Shown: in pieces, positions 53,007-61,296 of the stretch
How the letters are laid out: each line of letters begins with the position of its first letter
How positions within the stretch are numbered: position 1 is the first letter of the stretch
NCBI GenBank assembly: GCA_003553485.1
Contig: PWEJ01000145.1
Span: forward strand, 17,153 to 81,152
DNA length: 64,000 nucleotides
DNA from: Halanaerobiaceae bacterium
Lineage (GTDB): Bacteria > Bacillota > Halanaerobiia > Halanaerobiales > Halarsenatibacteraceae
Direction of reading: 5' to 3'
Notes under the pieces: generated by a model
The model's database searches: none
Told to the model about the DNA's origin: nothing
The model's input: the letters and a program-made list of their open reading frames with translations, nothing else
Made by a program: the position numbers and the translations under genes

Positions 53007-54053
53007 ATGGGGGAATTAATTATGAAAAAAGGAAATAAATTTGGCACCCATAGGGTATTAGAACCGCAGGGTGTTTTGCCACAACCGGCGGAAAAAATTG
53101 ATAATACCATGGAAATATACGATAATGAAATACTCATTGAGGTGGAGACCCTTAACATTGATTCGGCTAGTTTTACTGAGATAAAAAATAAAGCTGGCGG
53201 TGATAAGGAAAAGATTAAAGAAAGAATGCTGGAGATTGTAGAAAAGCGGGGCAAACATCATAACCCTGTCACCGGTTCAGGAGGAATGTTAATTGGCAAA
53301 GTTGCTGAAATAGGGCCAGCTCTAGCAGAACGAGATTTAGCTGTCGGAGATAAAATTGCAACTCTAGTCTCTCTCTCTTTAACTCCACTAAAAATAGATA
53401 AAATCAAGGAAATCAGGCCAGAAATTGACCAGGTGGATATAGAGGGTAAAGCCATCTTATTTGCCAGTGGCATTTATGCCAAATTACCAGAGGATATGTC
53501 AGAGACTCTTGCTCTAGCTGTTTTGGATGTGGCCGGGGCTGCTGCCCAGACTGCCAAATTAGTAAAGCCTGGAGATAAGGTCTTTATAATTGGAGCTGGA
53601 GGTAAATCAGGTATGCTCTGTCTTCATGAAGCTCGTAAGAGAGCCGGTGTCTCTGGTCAGGTGATTGGTATGGGTCATAGCGATGCCAGCACAGCCAGGA
53701 TTACTGAGCTGGGTTTAGTTGATGATGTGATTCAAGCTGACGCCACTGAACCATTAGAGGTTTATGAACAGGTATATGATCTCACTGCAGGAAAAATGGC
53801 GGATATAGTCATAAACTGTGTCAATATAAATAATACCGAAATGACCTCTATTCTTACCTGTGCAGAAGGAGGTAAAATATACTTTTTCAGTATGGCCACC
53901 AGCTTTACCAAGGCGGCCTTAGGGGCTGAAGGAGTGGGGAAAGATGTCGAAATGTTGATTGGTAATGGCTATACTAAAGACCATGCTCAGATATCTCTAG
54001 AAATTCTGCGGGAAAATGATAAATTAAGAAAAATATTTGAAAAGCTTTATTAA
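53007..54053 (+). CDS. kdd: L-erythro-3,5-diaminohexanoate dehydrogenase
   Basis: 348 residues with an alcohol-dehydrogenase-like N-terminal domain and a Rossmann core (KVFIIGAGGKSGMLCLHEARKR near 192-213). The N-terminal GNKFGTHRVLEPQGVLPQPA is typical of Kdd. It oxidises 3,5-diaminohexanoate to 3-keto-5-aminohexanoate with NAD, linking KamDE to Kce. GGGGG lies upstream of the ATG. It is the last gene before a strong terminator; the CoA-transferase and butyryl steps are not in the window. Confidence 0.93.
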   Translation: MGELIMKKGNKFGTHRVLEPQGVLPQPAEKIDNTMEIYDNEILIEVETLNIDSASFTEIKNKAGGDKEKIKERMLEIVEKRGKHHNPVTGSGGMLIGKVAEIGPALAERDLAVGDKIATLVSLSLTPLKIDKIKEIRPEIDQVDIEGKAILFASGIYAKLPEDMSETLALAVLDVAGAAAQTAKLVKPGDKVFIIGAGGKSGMLCLHEARKRAGVSGQVIGMGHSDASTARITELGLVDDVIQADATEPLEVYEQVYDLTAGKMADIVINCVNINNTEMTSILTCAEGGKIYFFSMATSFTKAALGAEGVGKDVEMLIGNGYTKDHAQISLEILRENDKLRKIFEKLY

Positions 54054-54093
54054 AGATTAATTAATTAAAAAACCTGGTTTTCTCTGTATAATT

Positions 54094-54140
54094 ATACAGG
54101 CCATTGATTTGTTTTTATTGGCCTGTATTTTTATTTTTTT
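54094..54140 (+). terminator. Intrinsic terminator after kdd
   Basis: ATACAGGCCA (54094-54103) and TGGCCTGTAT (54119-54128) form a perfect ten-pair stem with a 15-base loop, followed by TTTTATTTTTTT. Confidence 0.92.
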
Positions 54141-54228
54141 AAGTATTTTATCTGTTATATTTTGGCTTTAAGTGGCTTAAAGGGAAGAATGATAGGTTGA
54201 TAGGTATATTTGTGAATTTAATAATTTT

Positions 54229-54257
54229 TTGACGAATTAGACAAAATAATCTATAAT
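54229..54257 (+). promoter_or_regulatory. Sigma-A-type promoter for the ABC transporter operon
   Basis: TTGACG (54229-54234), a 17-base spacer and TATAAT (54252-54257), 44 bases before the binding-protein ATG. It is close to consensus, so strong expression is expected. Confidence 0.8.
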
Positions 54258-54301
54258 AATAGACAAGAATATCTAAAAAAACATAAATAGGAGGTTAGTA
54301 A

Positions 54302-55903
54302 ATGAAGAAAAAAGTACTTATTTTACTGCTGGTGCCAATTTTTGTCCTGGGTTTAAGTTTAAATGTGGGAGCTGAACCTCTACCGGAATTTGAGATGATG
54401 ACCACTACAGAGGATTATGATCCCGTTAGATATGAGGCGGCCTTTATGATCCAAGAGAATTTAGAAGAATTAGGGATTATGGTTGATGTTCAGCCCACAG
54501 AATTTAGTACCCTGATTGAAACCTTTTATGATGAGCAGGACTTTGAAATTACCATTTCTGGCTGGTCAGGTAGAATCGATAGGCTGGATCCCCAGCATTT
54601 CCTGGGCACTCTCCATTCCGGTCAGACTGATTTAAGCGGAAACAACCCCGGAGGCTATGAAAACGATAGGGTAGATGAGCTCTTTGAAGCACAGGAGAGA
54701 GAATTTGATCCTGAAACCCGTCAGGAATATGTCTTTGAGATTCAGGATATAGCTGTATCAGAACAACCTAAAAATGTTCTTTTCTATCGTGATGAAGTTC
54801 CTGCTTATAACCAGGAGACATTTACTGGTTTTGAGCCCATGGCAGGAGAGGGTATCTATACAGAATGGTTGCCCTTTGATGCCGAACCTTTAACCGATGA
54901 TTTGACTTTAACTATTGGTACAAGCCAGGAACCTGATAACATAAACCCTCTGGATTCCACCACTGTCTGGGGCTGGAAATTCATGAGAATGTACTATGAT
55001 AAATTAGTCCGTTTAACCCCCGATGTAGAACCAGAACCCTGGGCTGCCGAGTCAGTAGAAAATATAGACGATCATACCATTGAGGTTGTACTTCGCGATG
55101 ATATGTACTTCCATGATGGAGAACCTGTAACTGTGGAAGATGTTAAATTTAGCTATGATTATTATGTAGAGCAGGATTTTGCTTATTTCCGTCCCTTCTA
55201 CGAGCCATTAGATTATGTAGAAATTGTCGATGATAATACTCTTCACTTTGTCTTGGAAGAGCCTGTTGGTAATTTCATTGATGTTACAATGAGCCAGATT
55301 CCTATCTTACCCCAGCATGAATGGGAGGATATTGAAGTTGCCGATGATTTAGGCCCTGATGAGATTCCAACAGTAGCCAGTGGGCCAATGCAATTTGAAG
55401 AGTTTGAATCTGGTGAATTTAAAAGCCTTTCCCGCTATGATGATCACTTTGCTGCTGATGATGTAGATATTGAAGGCATTGATTTTATCATCTATGCCGA
55501 TGCAGAAGGTGTCTTTACTGGGCTAATAACTGAAGAAGTAGATATGAATGCCTGGAGATTGGAACCAGGACACATCGATCTGGCTGAAGAAGAGGAGCAT
55601 CTACAATTAGTTGAAGTGCCTGACTTTGGCTATTACCACATGACCTATAATCTGAGAGTAGAACCCTTTGATGATGTGGATTTCCGCAGAGCTATAGCTC
55701 ATGCAGTCGATAAGGATACCATCATTGAAGTTCTCTTAGATGGTCTTGGTGAACCGGGCAATTCCGTCATAGCTCCTGCTAATCCTGCCTGGCATAATCC
55801 CAATGTGGAAGACTTTGACTTTGATTTAGATTTAGCCAGGGAAAAATTAGAAGAAGCAGGATATTATATGGAAGATGGCCGTCTTCACTTTCCCGAAGAA
55901 TGA
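54302..55903 (+). CDS. Peptide/nickel-type substrate-binding protein, apparently circularly permuted
   Basis: 533 residues. The signal peptide (1-24) ends Val-Gly-Ala with no lipobox Cys. Residues about 26-190 (EMMTTTEDYD, AAFMIQENLEELGIMVDVQ, ITISGWSGRIDRLDPQHFLG, GYENDRVDELFEAQ) match the normal C-terminal part of family 5 binding proteins. Residues about 200-533 start with the normal N-terminus (LTIGTSQEPDNINPLDSTT, YYDKLVRL, FHDGEPVTVEDVKFSYDYY) and end at LDLAREKLEEAGYYMEDGRL, which normally leads into the first block. The order is therefore rotated while all parts are present. The protein is very acidic. The permease and ATPase genes follow. The ligand is unknown. Confidence 0.85.
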   Translation: MKKKVLILLLVPIFVLGLSLNVGAEPLPEFEMMTTTEDYDPVRYEAAFMIQENLEELGIMVDVQPTEFSTLIETFYDEQDFEITISGWSGRIDRLDPQHFLGTLHSGQTDLSGNNPGGYENDRVDELFEAQEREFDPETRQEYVFEIQDIAVSEQPKNVLFYRDEVPAYNQETFTGFEPMAGEGIYTEWLPFDAEPLTDDLTLTIGTSQEPDNINPLDSTTVWGWKFMRMYYDKLVRLTPDVEPEPWAAESVENIDDHTIEVVLRDDMYFHDGEPVTVEDVKFSYDYYVEQDFAYFRPFYEPLDYVEIVDDNTLHFVLEEPVGNFIDVTMSQIPILPQHEWEDIEVADDLGPDEIPTVASGPMQFEEFESGEFKSLSRYDDHFAADDVDIEGIDFIIYADAEGVFTGLITEEVDMNAWRLEPGHIDLAEEEEHLQLVEVPDFGYYHMTYNLRVEPFDDVDFRRAIAHAVDKDTIIEVLLDGLGEPGNSVIAPANPAWHNPNVEDFDFDLDLAREKLEEAGYYMEDGRLHFPEE

Positions 55904-55958
55904 TAACAGCCTAAAAAATTAGTCAGCTTATGGCAGGCTAATCTGCCCATAAAAATCA

Positions 55959-55989
55959 AAATGGGGGAGAGCATCTCTCCCCCATTTTT
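55959..55989 (+). terminator. Intercistronic terminator/attenuator after the binding-protein gene
   Basis: AAATGGGGGAGAG (55959-55971) and CTCTCCCCCATTT (55975-55987) form a perfect thirteen-pair stem with a three-base loop, followed by TT and a broken T run. It sits between the binding protein and its permease. Partial termination would give excess binding protein over membrane parts, a common design. Confidence 0.8.
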
Positions 55990-56056
55990 CTTATGTGATT
56001 TTCTTTGTAAATGTTTAATAACAGAGTTCGCAAATTTATCTTTGAGGTGAAATCTG

Positions 56057-57043
56057 ATGAATCAGAAAGGCTATCTCCTAAAACGTATTTTGCAGATGAT
56101 TTTTTCTTACTTAATAATCTTAACTTTGTTATTTTTCCTTTTTCGGATAGCCCTGCCCGATCCCACGGCAGCACTGGTTGTAGAGGGGTTATCAGAAGAA
56201 GAAAGACAATTAGTTCAAGCACGCTTTGGCCTGGATCAACCTCTCTGGAGACAATATATTACTTATTTAGTTAATTTTTTTCAGGGTGAGTTAGGTATCT
56301 CCTTCCATTATCGAGGGCCGGTATTTCCCATCTTAGTTGATAGACTCTATAATACCTTAGCTTTAATGATTCCGGCAATCATTGTATCTTATGTTATTGG
56401 GCCTCTGCTGGGAGTTTTATTATCCTGGAAGCGGGGAAGTAGTACAGAGTTTACTGGAATAGTCAGTGGACTGATTATGAGGTCAGCCCCCCTCTTTTGG
56501 ACCGGGATGATTTTTGTGATGATCTTTGGAATTTGGCTGGGGATTTTCCCCACCAGTGGCATGAGGACGATGCCCTATGAAGCTGCTCACTTTTTTGATA
56601 AGATATTTACTTTAGATTTTCTCTGGCATCTCATCTTACCGATGTTAACGGTGGCCATATATTACCTGGGTCTACCGATGCTGATTATGCGTAATACTAT
56701 GCTGGAAGTGATGGGAGAGGATTTTATTGAACTCTGTCGTGCTAAGGGCCTTAGTGAAAGAAAGATTATGTATCACCATGTAGCCCGTAATGCTCTATTA
56801 CCAGTGGTTACTCAGGCAGCAGTGACAGTGGGTTTAGCTGTTGGTGGTCAGGTGGTAGTTGAGGTAGTCTTTTCCTGGCCAGGATTGGGTCGGGAGATTG
56901 TCCAGGCTATTCAGACCAGCGATTTCCCTCTAGCTCAGGGTGCCTTTATGATGATGTCCGGGGTGGTGCTGGTGATGAATTTCGCCGCCGATATGATATA
57001 TTCTTATCTTGATCCCAGGGTTGGCCAGGGAGGAGGTAAATAA
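56057..57043 (+). CDS. ABC transporter permease, DppB/OppB type
   Basis: A 328-residue permease with six predicted helices. The first helix is LQMIFSYLIILTLLFFLFRIA near 11-31, followed by the conserved RFGLDQPLWRQYITYLVNFFQGELGISF region. The cytoplasmic EAA-type loop reads ELCRAKGLSERKIMYHHVARNALLPVVT near 226-253. It pairs with the DppC-type protein. GAGGTG precedes the ATG by about 8 bases. Its TAA overlaps the next ATG (TAATG). Confidence 0.93.
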   Translation: MNQKGYLLKRILQMIFSYLIILTLLFFLFRIALPDPTAALVVEGLSEEERQLVQARFGLDQPLWRQYITYLVNFFQGELGISFHYRGPVFPILVDRLYNTLALMIPAIIVSYVIGPLLGVLLSWKRGSSTEFTGIVSGLIMRSAPLFWTGMIFVMIFGIWLGIFPTSGMRTMPYEAAHFFDKIFTLDFLWHLILPMLTVAIYYLGLPMLIMRNTMLEVMGEDFIELCRAKGLSERKIMYHHVARNALLPVVTQAAVTVGLAVGGQVVVEVVFSWPGLGREIVQAIQTSDFPLAQGAFMMMSGVVLVMNFAADMIYSYLDPRVGQGGGK

Positions 57044-58854
57044 TGGAGAACCAGAGAGAAAAAGAAAATGGTTCCTTTAAATCTCGCATAGCTTATTTAA
57101 AGCCATATATTGCCTCATTGTTGGAACCAGCAAAAATTATCTGGCAGGATCCCTTAGGCAGAGCAGGGAGTATTATTTTTTTAGTGATTTGTTTTATAGC
57201 TCTCTTTGCTCCCTGGCTTGCAACCCATAATCCCAATGAGATGAATCAAAGAATAGAGGGTAGTGTAATTAGTTTTAATGAAGATAAAGAATGGAAAGAT
57301 TATGAGATTATTGGTGATGACCCTATAAATGATATGTCCAGCGATGAAAACACGGTAGTAGCAGTAACAGAGGAGAATCAGGTTATAATAGCTCAGGATG
57401 ATCGCTGGGAAGAGGAGGAAATTGACCCTGAAATTGAATTGCTGGCTGTTACTATTTTTGATGATCAGATCATAGCTGCCGGTAGATCAGGTCAGATTGC
57501 AATCAGAGATAATGACTCCTGGGAATATGAAACAATACCCACCGAAGTCGATATTAATGCTCTAGCCTCTTCACAAGATAATTCAGAAGTTTTAGCTGTA
57601 GGGGATGAAGGTTCTGTTTTTCTGTACAGCGATGCTGATTGGGAAGAGCTAGAAAGCGAAGAAAACCAGGACCTTAATGCTGTTGACTTCTCTCCTGCTG
57701 GAGATGCTATAATCGTCGGTAATCAGGGAACGATTATGCATTATGAAGCAAAAGAAATTACTGACCCGGAATATGAGGCCTTTGGTGAGGAAACCTTCCG
57801 AGATTTATATGATGTTGATTATTCTTTAGCTGAAAAAGCTTTTGCTGTAGGGGAGCGAGGAACAATCATGGGCTTTAGTGGTGAGGCCTGGTATAGCACC
57901 TCAGGCGATACTTCTCGGGAACTTAGAGGAGTAACAGTTTTAGCTGAAAACAATGCCCTTGCGGCTGGTTATCACGGAGTAATCCAGCATTTTGATGGAG
58001 AAGAATGGTATTCTTTAGATAGAATCACCACTAGAGGTTATAGAGGAATAGATTTTTTTGAAAATCAGGGCTTTGTTTATGGAGTAGACCCTTATATAAA
58101 CGAATTGGCCCCGCCAAGTACCGAACATTTCTTTGGTACTAACCATTTAGGCAGAGATATTTGGAGCCAGGTGGTTTATGGTTCGCGAACTGCATTATTG
58201 GTGGGTATACTGGCAGCTTTGATGGTAAACGGTATCGGTTTTACAGTCGGTTTAGTATCTGGCTATTATGGTGGAAAAGTTGATAACCTGCTGATGAGAA
58301 TTGTCGATATCATGTATGGAATGCCTTTAGAACCCTTTGCCATCGTTTTGGTATTAATTTTTGGGCCCAGCCTCTGGATAATAATTTTAGCCATAGGTCT
58401 TCTCACCTGGAGAACCAATGCTAGAGTGATAAGAAGCCAGGTCTTATCTCTGGCTAAAAGACCCTTCGTGAAAGCAGCAAGAGTAGCAGGAGCAAGCAAT
58501 TTGAGAATCATGCTAGTCCATATATCGCCCAATGTATTGCCGCTGGCTTTTTTACAGTTGGCAGTAGCGATGGGCTATGCTATAACTGCAGAAGCTACTC
58601 TAAGCTTTTTAGGTTTGGGACCTCCGCGGGTCTATAGTTGGGGTACCATATTACATGCTGCTCGACTCTCCGGGGCCTGGCGTGTTGCCTGGTGGTGGGT
58701 TATTCCTCCAGGTATATTCATCTCTGCCACTGTTGTTTCAGTGTTTTTAATATCTCGTTCTGTTGAAGTTATGACAAATCCTCGTTTGAGAGGAGGCAAT
58801 GATAGTGCTCCTGAACCTGAAGAATCTGAAGACGTATTACCGCATGGACAATAG
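57043..58854 (+). CDS. DppC-type ABC permease with inserted beta-propeller-like external domain
   Basis: 603 residues, twice the normal length. Residues 40-60 are helix 1 (AGSIIFLVICFIALFAPWLA), followed by THNPNEMNQR. Residues about 70-353 are an insertion of seven repeats of 37-44 residues with the pattern [AV]-x-G-x-x-G-x-[IV] and often a later Trp, starting near 104, 142, 182, 222, 266, 305 and 344 (LAVGDEGSVFL, IIVGNQGTIMH, FAVGERGTIMG, LAAGYHGVIQH). Residues 354-603 resume a normal DppC (APPSTEHFFGTNHLGRDIW, EAA-type loop near 480, five helices). The insert sits in the first extracytoplasmic loop, where it could contact the binding protein or ligand. Its tail overlaps the ATPase gene. 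Confidence 0.88.
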   Translation: MENQREKENGSFKSRIAYLKPYIASLLEPAKIIWQDPLGRAGSIIFLVICFIALFAPWLATHNPNEMNQRIEGSVISFNEDKEWKDYEIIGDDPINDMSSDENTVVAVTEENQVIIAQDDRWEEEEIDPEIELLAVTIFDDQIIAAGRSGQIAIRDNDSWEYETIPTEVDINALASSQDNSEVLAVGDEGSVFLYSDADWEELESEENQDLNAVDFSPAGDAIIVGNQGTIMHYEAKEITDPEYEAFGEETFRDLYDVDYSLAEKAFAVGERGTIMGFSGEAWYSTSGDTSRELRGVTVLAENNALAAGYHGVIQHFDGEEWYSLDRITTRGYRGIDFFENQGFVYGVDPYINELAPPSTEHFFGTNHLGRDIWSQVVYGSRTALLVGILAALMVNGIGFTVGLVSGYYGGKVDNLLMRIVDIMYGMPLEPFAIVLVLIFGPSLWIIILAIGLLTWRTNARVIRSQVLSLAKRPFVKAARVAGASNLRIMLVHISPNVLPLAFLQLAVAMGYAITAEATLSFLGLGPPRVYSWGTILHAARLSGAWRVAWWWVIPPGIFISATVVSVFLISRSVEVMTNPRLRGGNDSAPEPEESEDVLPHGQ

Positions 58855-61111
58855 AAATATAAAAGCTGTAGATGGAGTTTCATTGAAACTAAAACAGGGG
58901 GAAAACCTTGGACTGGTAGGGGAAAGTGGTTGTGGAAAAACCACTCTCTCAAAATCAATAAATAGAATATTGCCGGATAATGGCGGAATTGTTGCTGGAG
59001 AAATTCTTTTTAAAGGTCAGGATATTGCCAGCATGCCAGAAAAGAAATTGAATAATATACGCTGGCGTGATATTGCTATGGTAACTCAAAGCGCCATGAA
59101 TGCCCTCAATCCAGTCTATAAAATAGGTGACCAGATGGTGGAGGCTTTTCAAACCCATATAGATATAGAAAAAAAAGAAGCTCTTAATAGATCAGCCCAT
59201 CTTTTTTCTCTCCTGGGTTTAGAGGAGAGCCGCCTGCAGGATTATCCTCATCAACTTTCTGGAGGCATGAAGCAAAGAGTGGTAATTGCCATGGCCATGG
59301 CTTTAGAGCCGGCTTTGATTATTGCCGATGAACCTACCACTGCCTTGGATGTGGTGGTGCAGGATGGAATTTTGAGACAGTTTGTTGACCTGCAAAAAAG
59401 AATTGACTCATCAATGGTCCTGGTGACCCATGATATTTCAGTTGTAGCTGAAATATGTCAAAGAGTGGCGGTTATGTATGCGGGCCATATAATGGAAGTT
59501 GGTAGTGCAAAGGAGATATTCAAGGAATCTTACCACCCCTACACTTTAGGTTTAATTAATGCCTTCCCCACTTTAGAAGCAGCAGGGGAAGAGCTGATTG
59601 CAATACCTGGTTCACCGCCTGATTTAGGTAAAGACCTGGTGGGTTGTAGGTTTAGAGCCAGGTGTCCCTTTGCTCAGGATAAATGCCAGCAATTACCAGA
59701 AAAACAGGAAATATCTCCCAGGCATTTTGTGCGCTGTCATTTTCCTGATAAAGTGAATTATTTTAGAAAAGAGGCCCGAAAACCAGAAACCTGGCAGCAG
59801 GAGAGGGAAAAGGCAGCCCAACAAAGTGTTGCTCGGTCCAAAGGGCAGGAACCCCCTGTACTAGAAGTTGACCAGGCGAGAAAGGTTTTTAATTTAAAAA
59901 GCAAGGGAATATTTAATAGAGAACAAAGAAAATTAAAGGCTGTTGATGGAGTTAGCTTTTCTATCAAGGAAAAAGAAATACTGGGATTCGCCGGTGAGAG
60001 TGGTTCTGGAAAGAGCACCCTGGGAGAACTGGTAGCTCGCCTGCAGGAGATTACCGAGGGCAAGATTCTTTATTTGGGTGAAGATATTTCCAGCTTTAAT
60101 AAAAAAGAGATTAAACAGTTTAGAAAAAATCTGCAGGTAGTCTTCCAGGACCCCTATGAAACACTCAATCCGAGATTTACAGTCTTACAGACAGTCATGG
60201 AGCCCTTGAAAATCCATGATATTGGAGAAGACTTTTTTGCCAGACTGGAACTGGTAAAGGAGGCCTTATCTTTAGCTGAATTACGGCCGCCAGAAGATTT
60301 TTTAGAGCGTTTTCCCCATCAATTATCGGGCGGTCAGCGCCAGCGGGTAGCTTTAGCCCGGGCCATTGTTGTAAAACCGGACTTTATAATTGCTGATGAA
60401 CCGGTATCTATGCTCGATGTGTCAATAAGAGCAGGAATATTAAATCTTCTAAAAAGGCTCCGAGATGAAATGGGTGTTTCCATTATTTATATCTCCCATG
60501 ACCTGGCCACCATCAGATATATCTGTGATAGAACGGCTATTTTATATCTTGGCAGGATCATGGAGATAGGTGAAACAGAAGAGTTAATAAATAATCCTCA
60601 GCATCCCTATACCAAAATGTTATTAAAGGCGGTGCCGGTCTCTGATCCCGAGAGAAAAAGAGAGAGAGTCGATCCGCGGGGGGAAATTCCTGACCCCATA
60701 GAACTACCCAATGGCTGTCGTTTCCACCCTCGTTGCCCCGAAGCCCTGTCAAACTGTGGCTTTGAAGGTAAAGACATTAAAAAATTAATAATCAGGGAGC
60801 AGACCAGACCAGATTATCCTGACTGCTCTCCAGAACTGGAAGAAATAGCTGAAATATCAATTGCAGGTTATAATATTAGCTTAAAAATGAAGACAAACTT
60901 CTCTGCTGAGAAAAAGAAGCAGTTTTGGACTAAATTAGAAGAGTTAATGGAGAACTGGAATGAAAATATGATAGCCGCTATAGAAGAAAAGTCCTGGCAG
61001 GAAAACAAATTAACAATAAAATTTCCCGCCCGAAAAGAGCCCGAATTAGAATTAAGTGAAACAGATACCAGGGCAGCCTGTTTTTTACATTCCTCTTCAC
61101 AGTCCTCATAG
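58805..61111 (+). CDS. Fused DppD-DppF ABC ATPase with extra C-terminal domain
   Basis: About 768 residues. The first ATPase (1-330) has Walker A GESGCGKTT near 40, LSGGMKQRVVIAMA near 155, Walker B LIIADEPTTALDVV and the oligopeptide-transporter C-terminal cysteines (GCRFRARCPFAQDKC). The second (350-675) has GESGSGKST near 397, LSGGQRQRVALARA, FIIADEPVSMLD and GCRFHPRCPEALSNC. Residues about 690-768 (ISIAGYNISLKMKTNF, FWTKLEELMENWNENM) are an unrecognised extension. AGGAGG is 8 bases before the GTG at 58805 but only 2 before the ATG at 58799, so I prefer the GTG. It energises the permease pair. Confidence 0.9.
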   Translation: MLLNLKNLKTYYRMDNRNIKAVDGVSLKLKQGENLGLVGESGCGKTTLSKSINRILPDNGGIVAGEILFKGQDIASMPEKKLNNIRWRDIAMVTQSAMNALNPVYKIGDQMVEAFQTHIDIEKKEALNRSAHLFSLLGLEESRLQDYPHQLSGGMKQRVVIAMAMALEPALIIADEPTTALDVVVQDGILRQFVDLQKRIDSSMVLVTHDISVVAEICQRVAVMYAGHIMEVGSAKEIFKESYHPYTLGLINAFPTLEAAGEELIAIPGSPPDLGKDLVGCRFRARCPFAQDKCQQLPEKQEISPRHFVRCHFPDKVNYFRKEARKPETWQQEREKAAQQSVARSKGQEPPVLEVDQARKVFNLKSKGIFNREQRKLKAVDGVSFSIKEKEILGFAGESGSGKSTLGELVARLQEITEGKILYLGEDISSFNKKEIKQFRKNLQVVFQDPYETLNPRFTVLQTVMEPLKIHDIGEDFFARLELVKEALSLAELRPPEDFLERFPHQLSGGQRQRVALARAIVVKPDFIIADEPVSMLDVSIRAGILNLLKRLRDEMGVSIIYISHDLATIRYICDRTAILYLGRIMEIGETEELINNPQHPYTKMLLKAVPVSDPERKRERVDPRGEIPDPIELPNGCRFHPRCPEALSNCGFEGKDIKKLIIREQTRPDYPDCSPELEEIAEISIAGYNISLKMKTNFSAEKKKQFWTKLEELMENWNENMIAAIEEKSWQENKLTIKFPARKEPELELSETDTRAACFLHSSSQSS

Positions 61112-61156
61112 TGAAAATTAAATAATCTGTTATTATCTAACCAGTCTAGGCTTAAA

Positions 61157-61184
61157 AAAACCAGCAAGCTTAGGCTGGTTTTTT
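61157..61184 (+). terminator. Intrinsic terminator after the transporter operon
   Basis: AAAACCAGC (61157-61165) and GCTGGTTTT (61174-61182) form a nine-pair stem with an eight-base loop, followed by TT. Confidence 0.8.
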
Positions 61185-61204
61185 GAGCTTTTTGGAGCTT
61201 AAAG

Positions 61205-61233
61205 TTGTAATTTTTTGCAGATTAAGTTAAAAT
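61205..61233 (+). promoter_or_regulatory. Sigma-A-type promoter for the Grx-TrxR fusion gene
   Basis: TTGTAA (61205-61210), a 17-base spacer and TAAAAT (61228-61233), 63 bases before the GTG start. Both hexamers are one or two bases from consensus. Confidence 0.5.
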
Positions 61234-61296
61234 ATTTGTAAGGGAATGTGAAAAAATATTTTATTCTTTTACTGGAATTTTCAGGAGGGTTATCAA

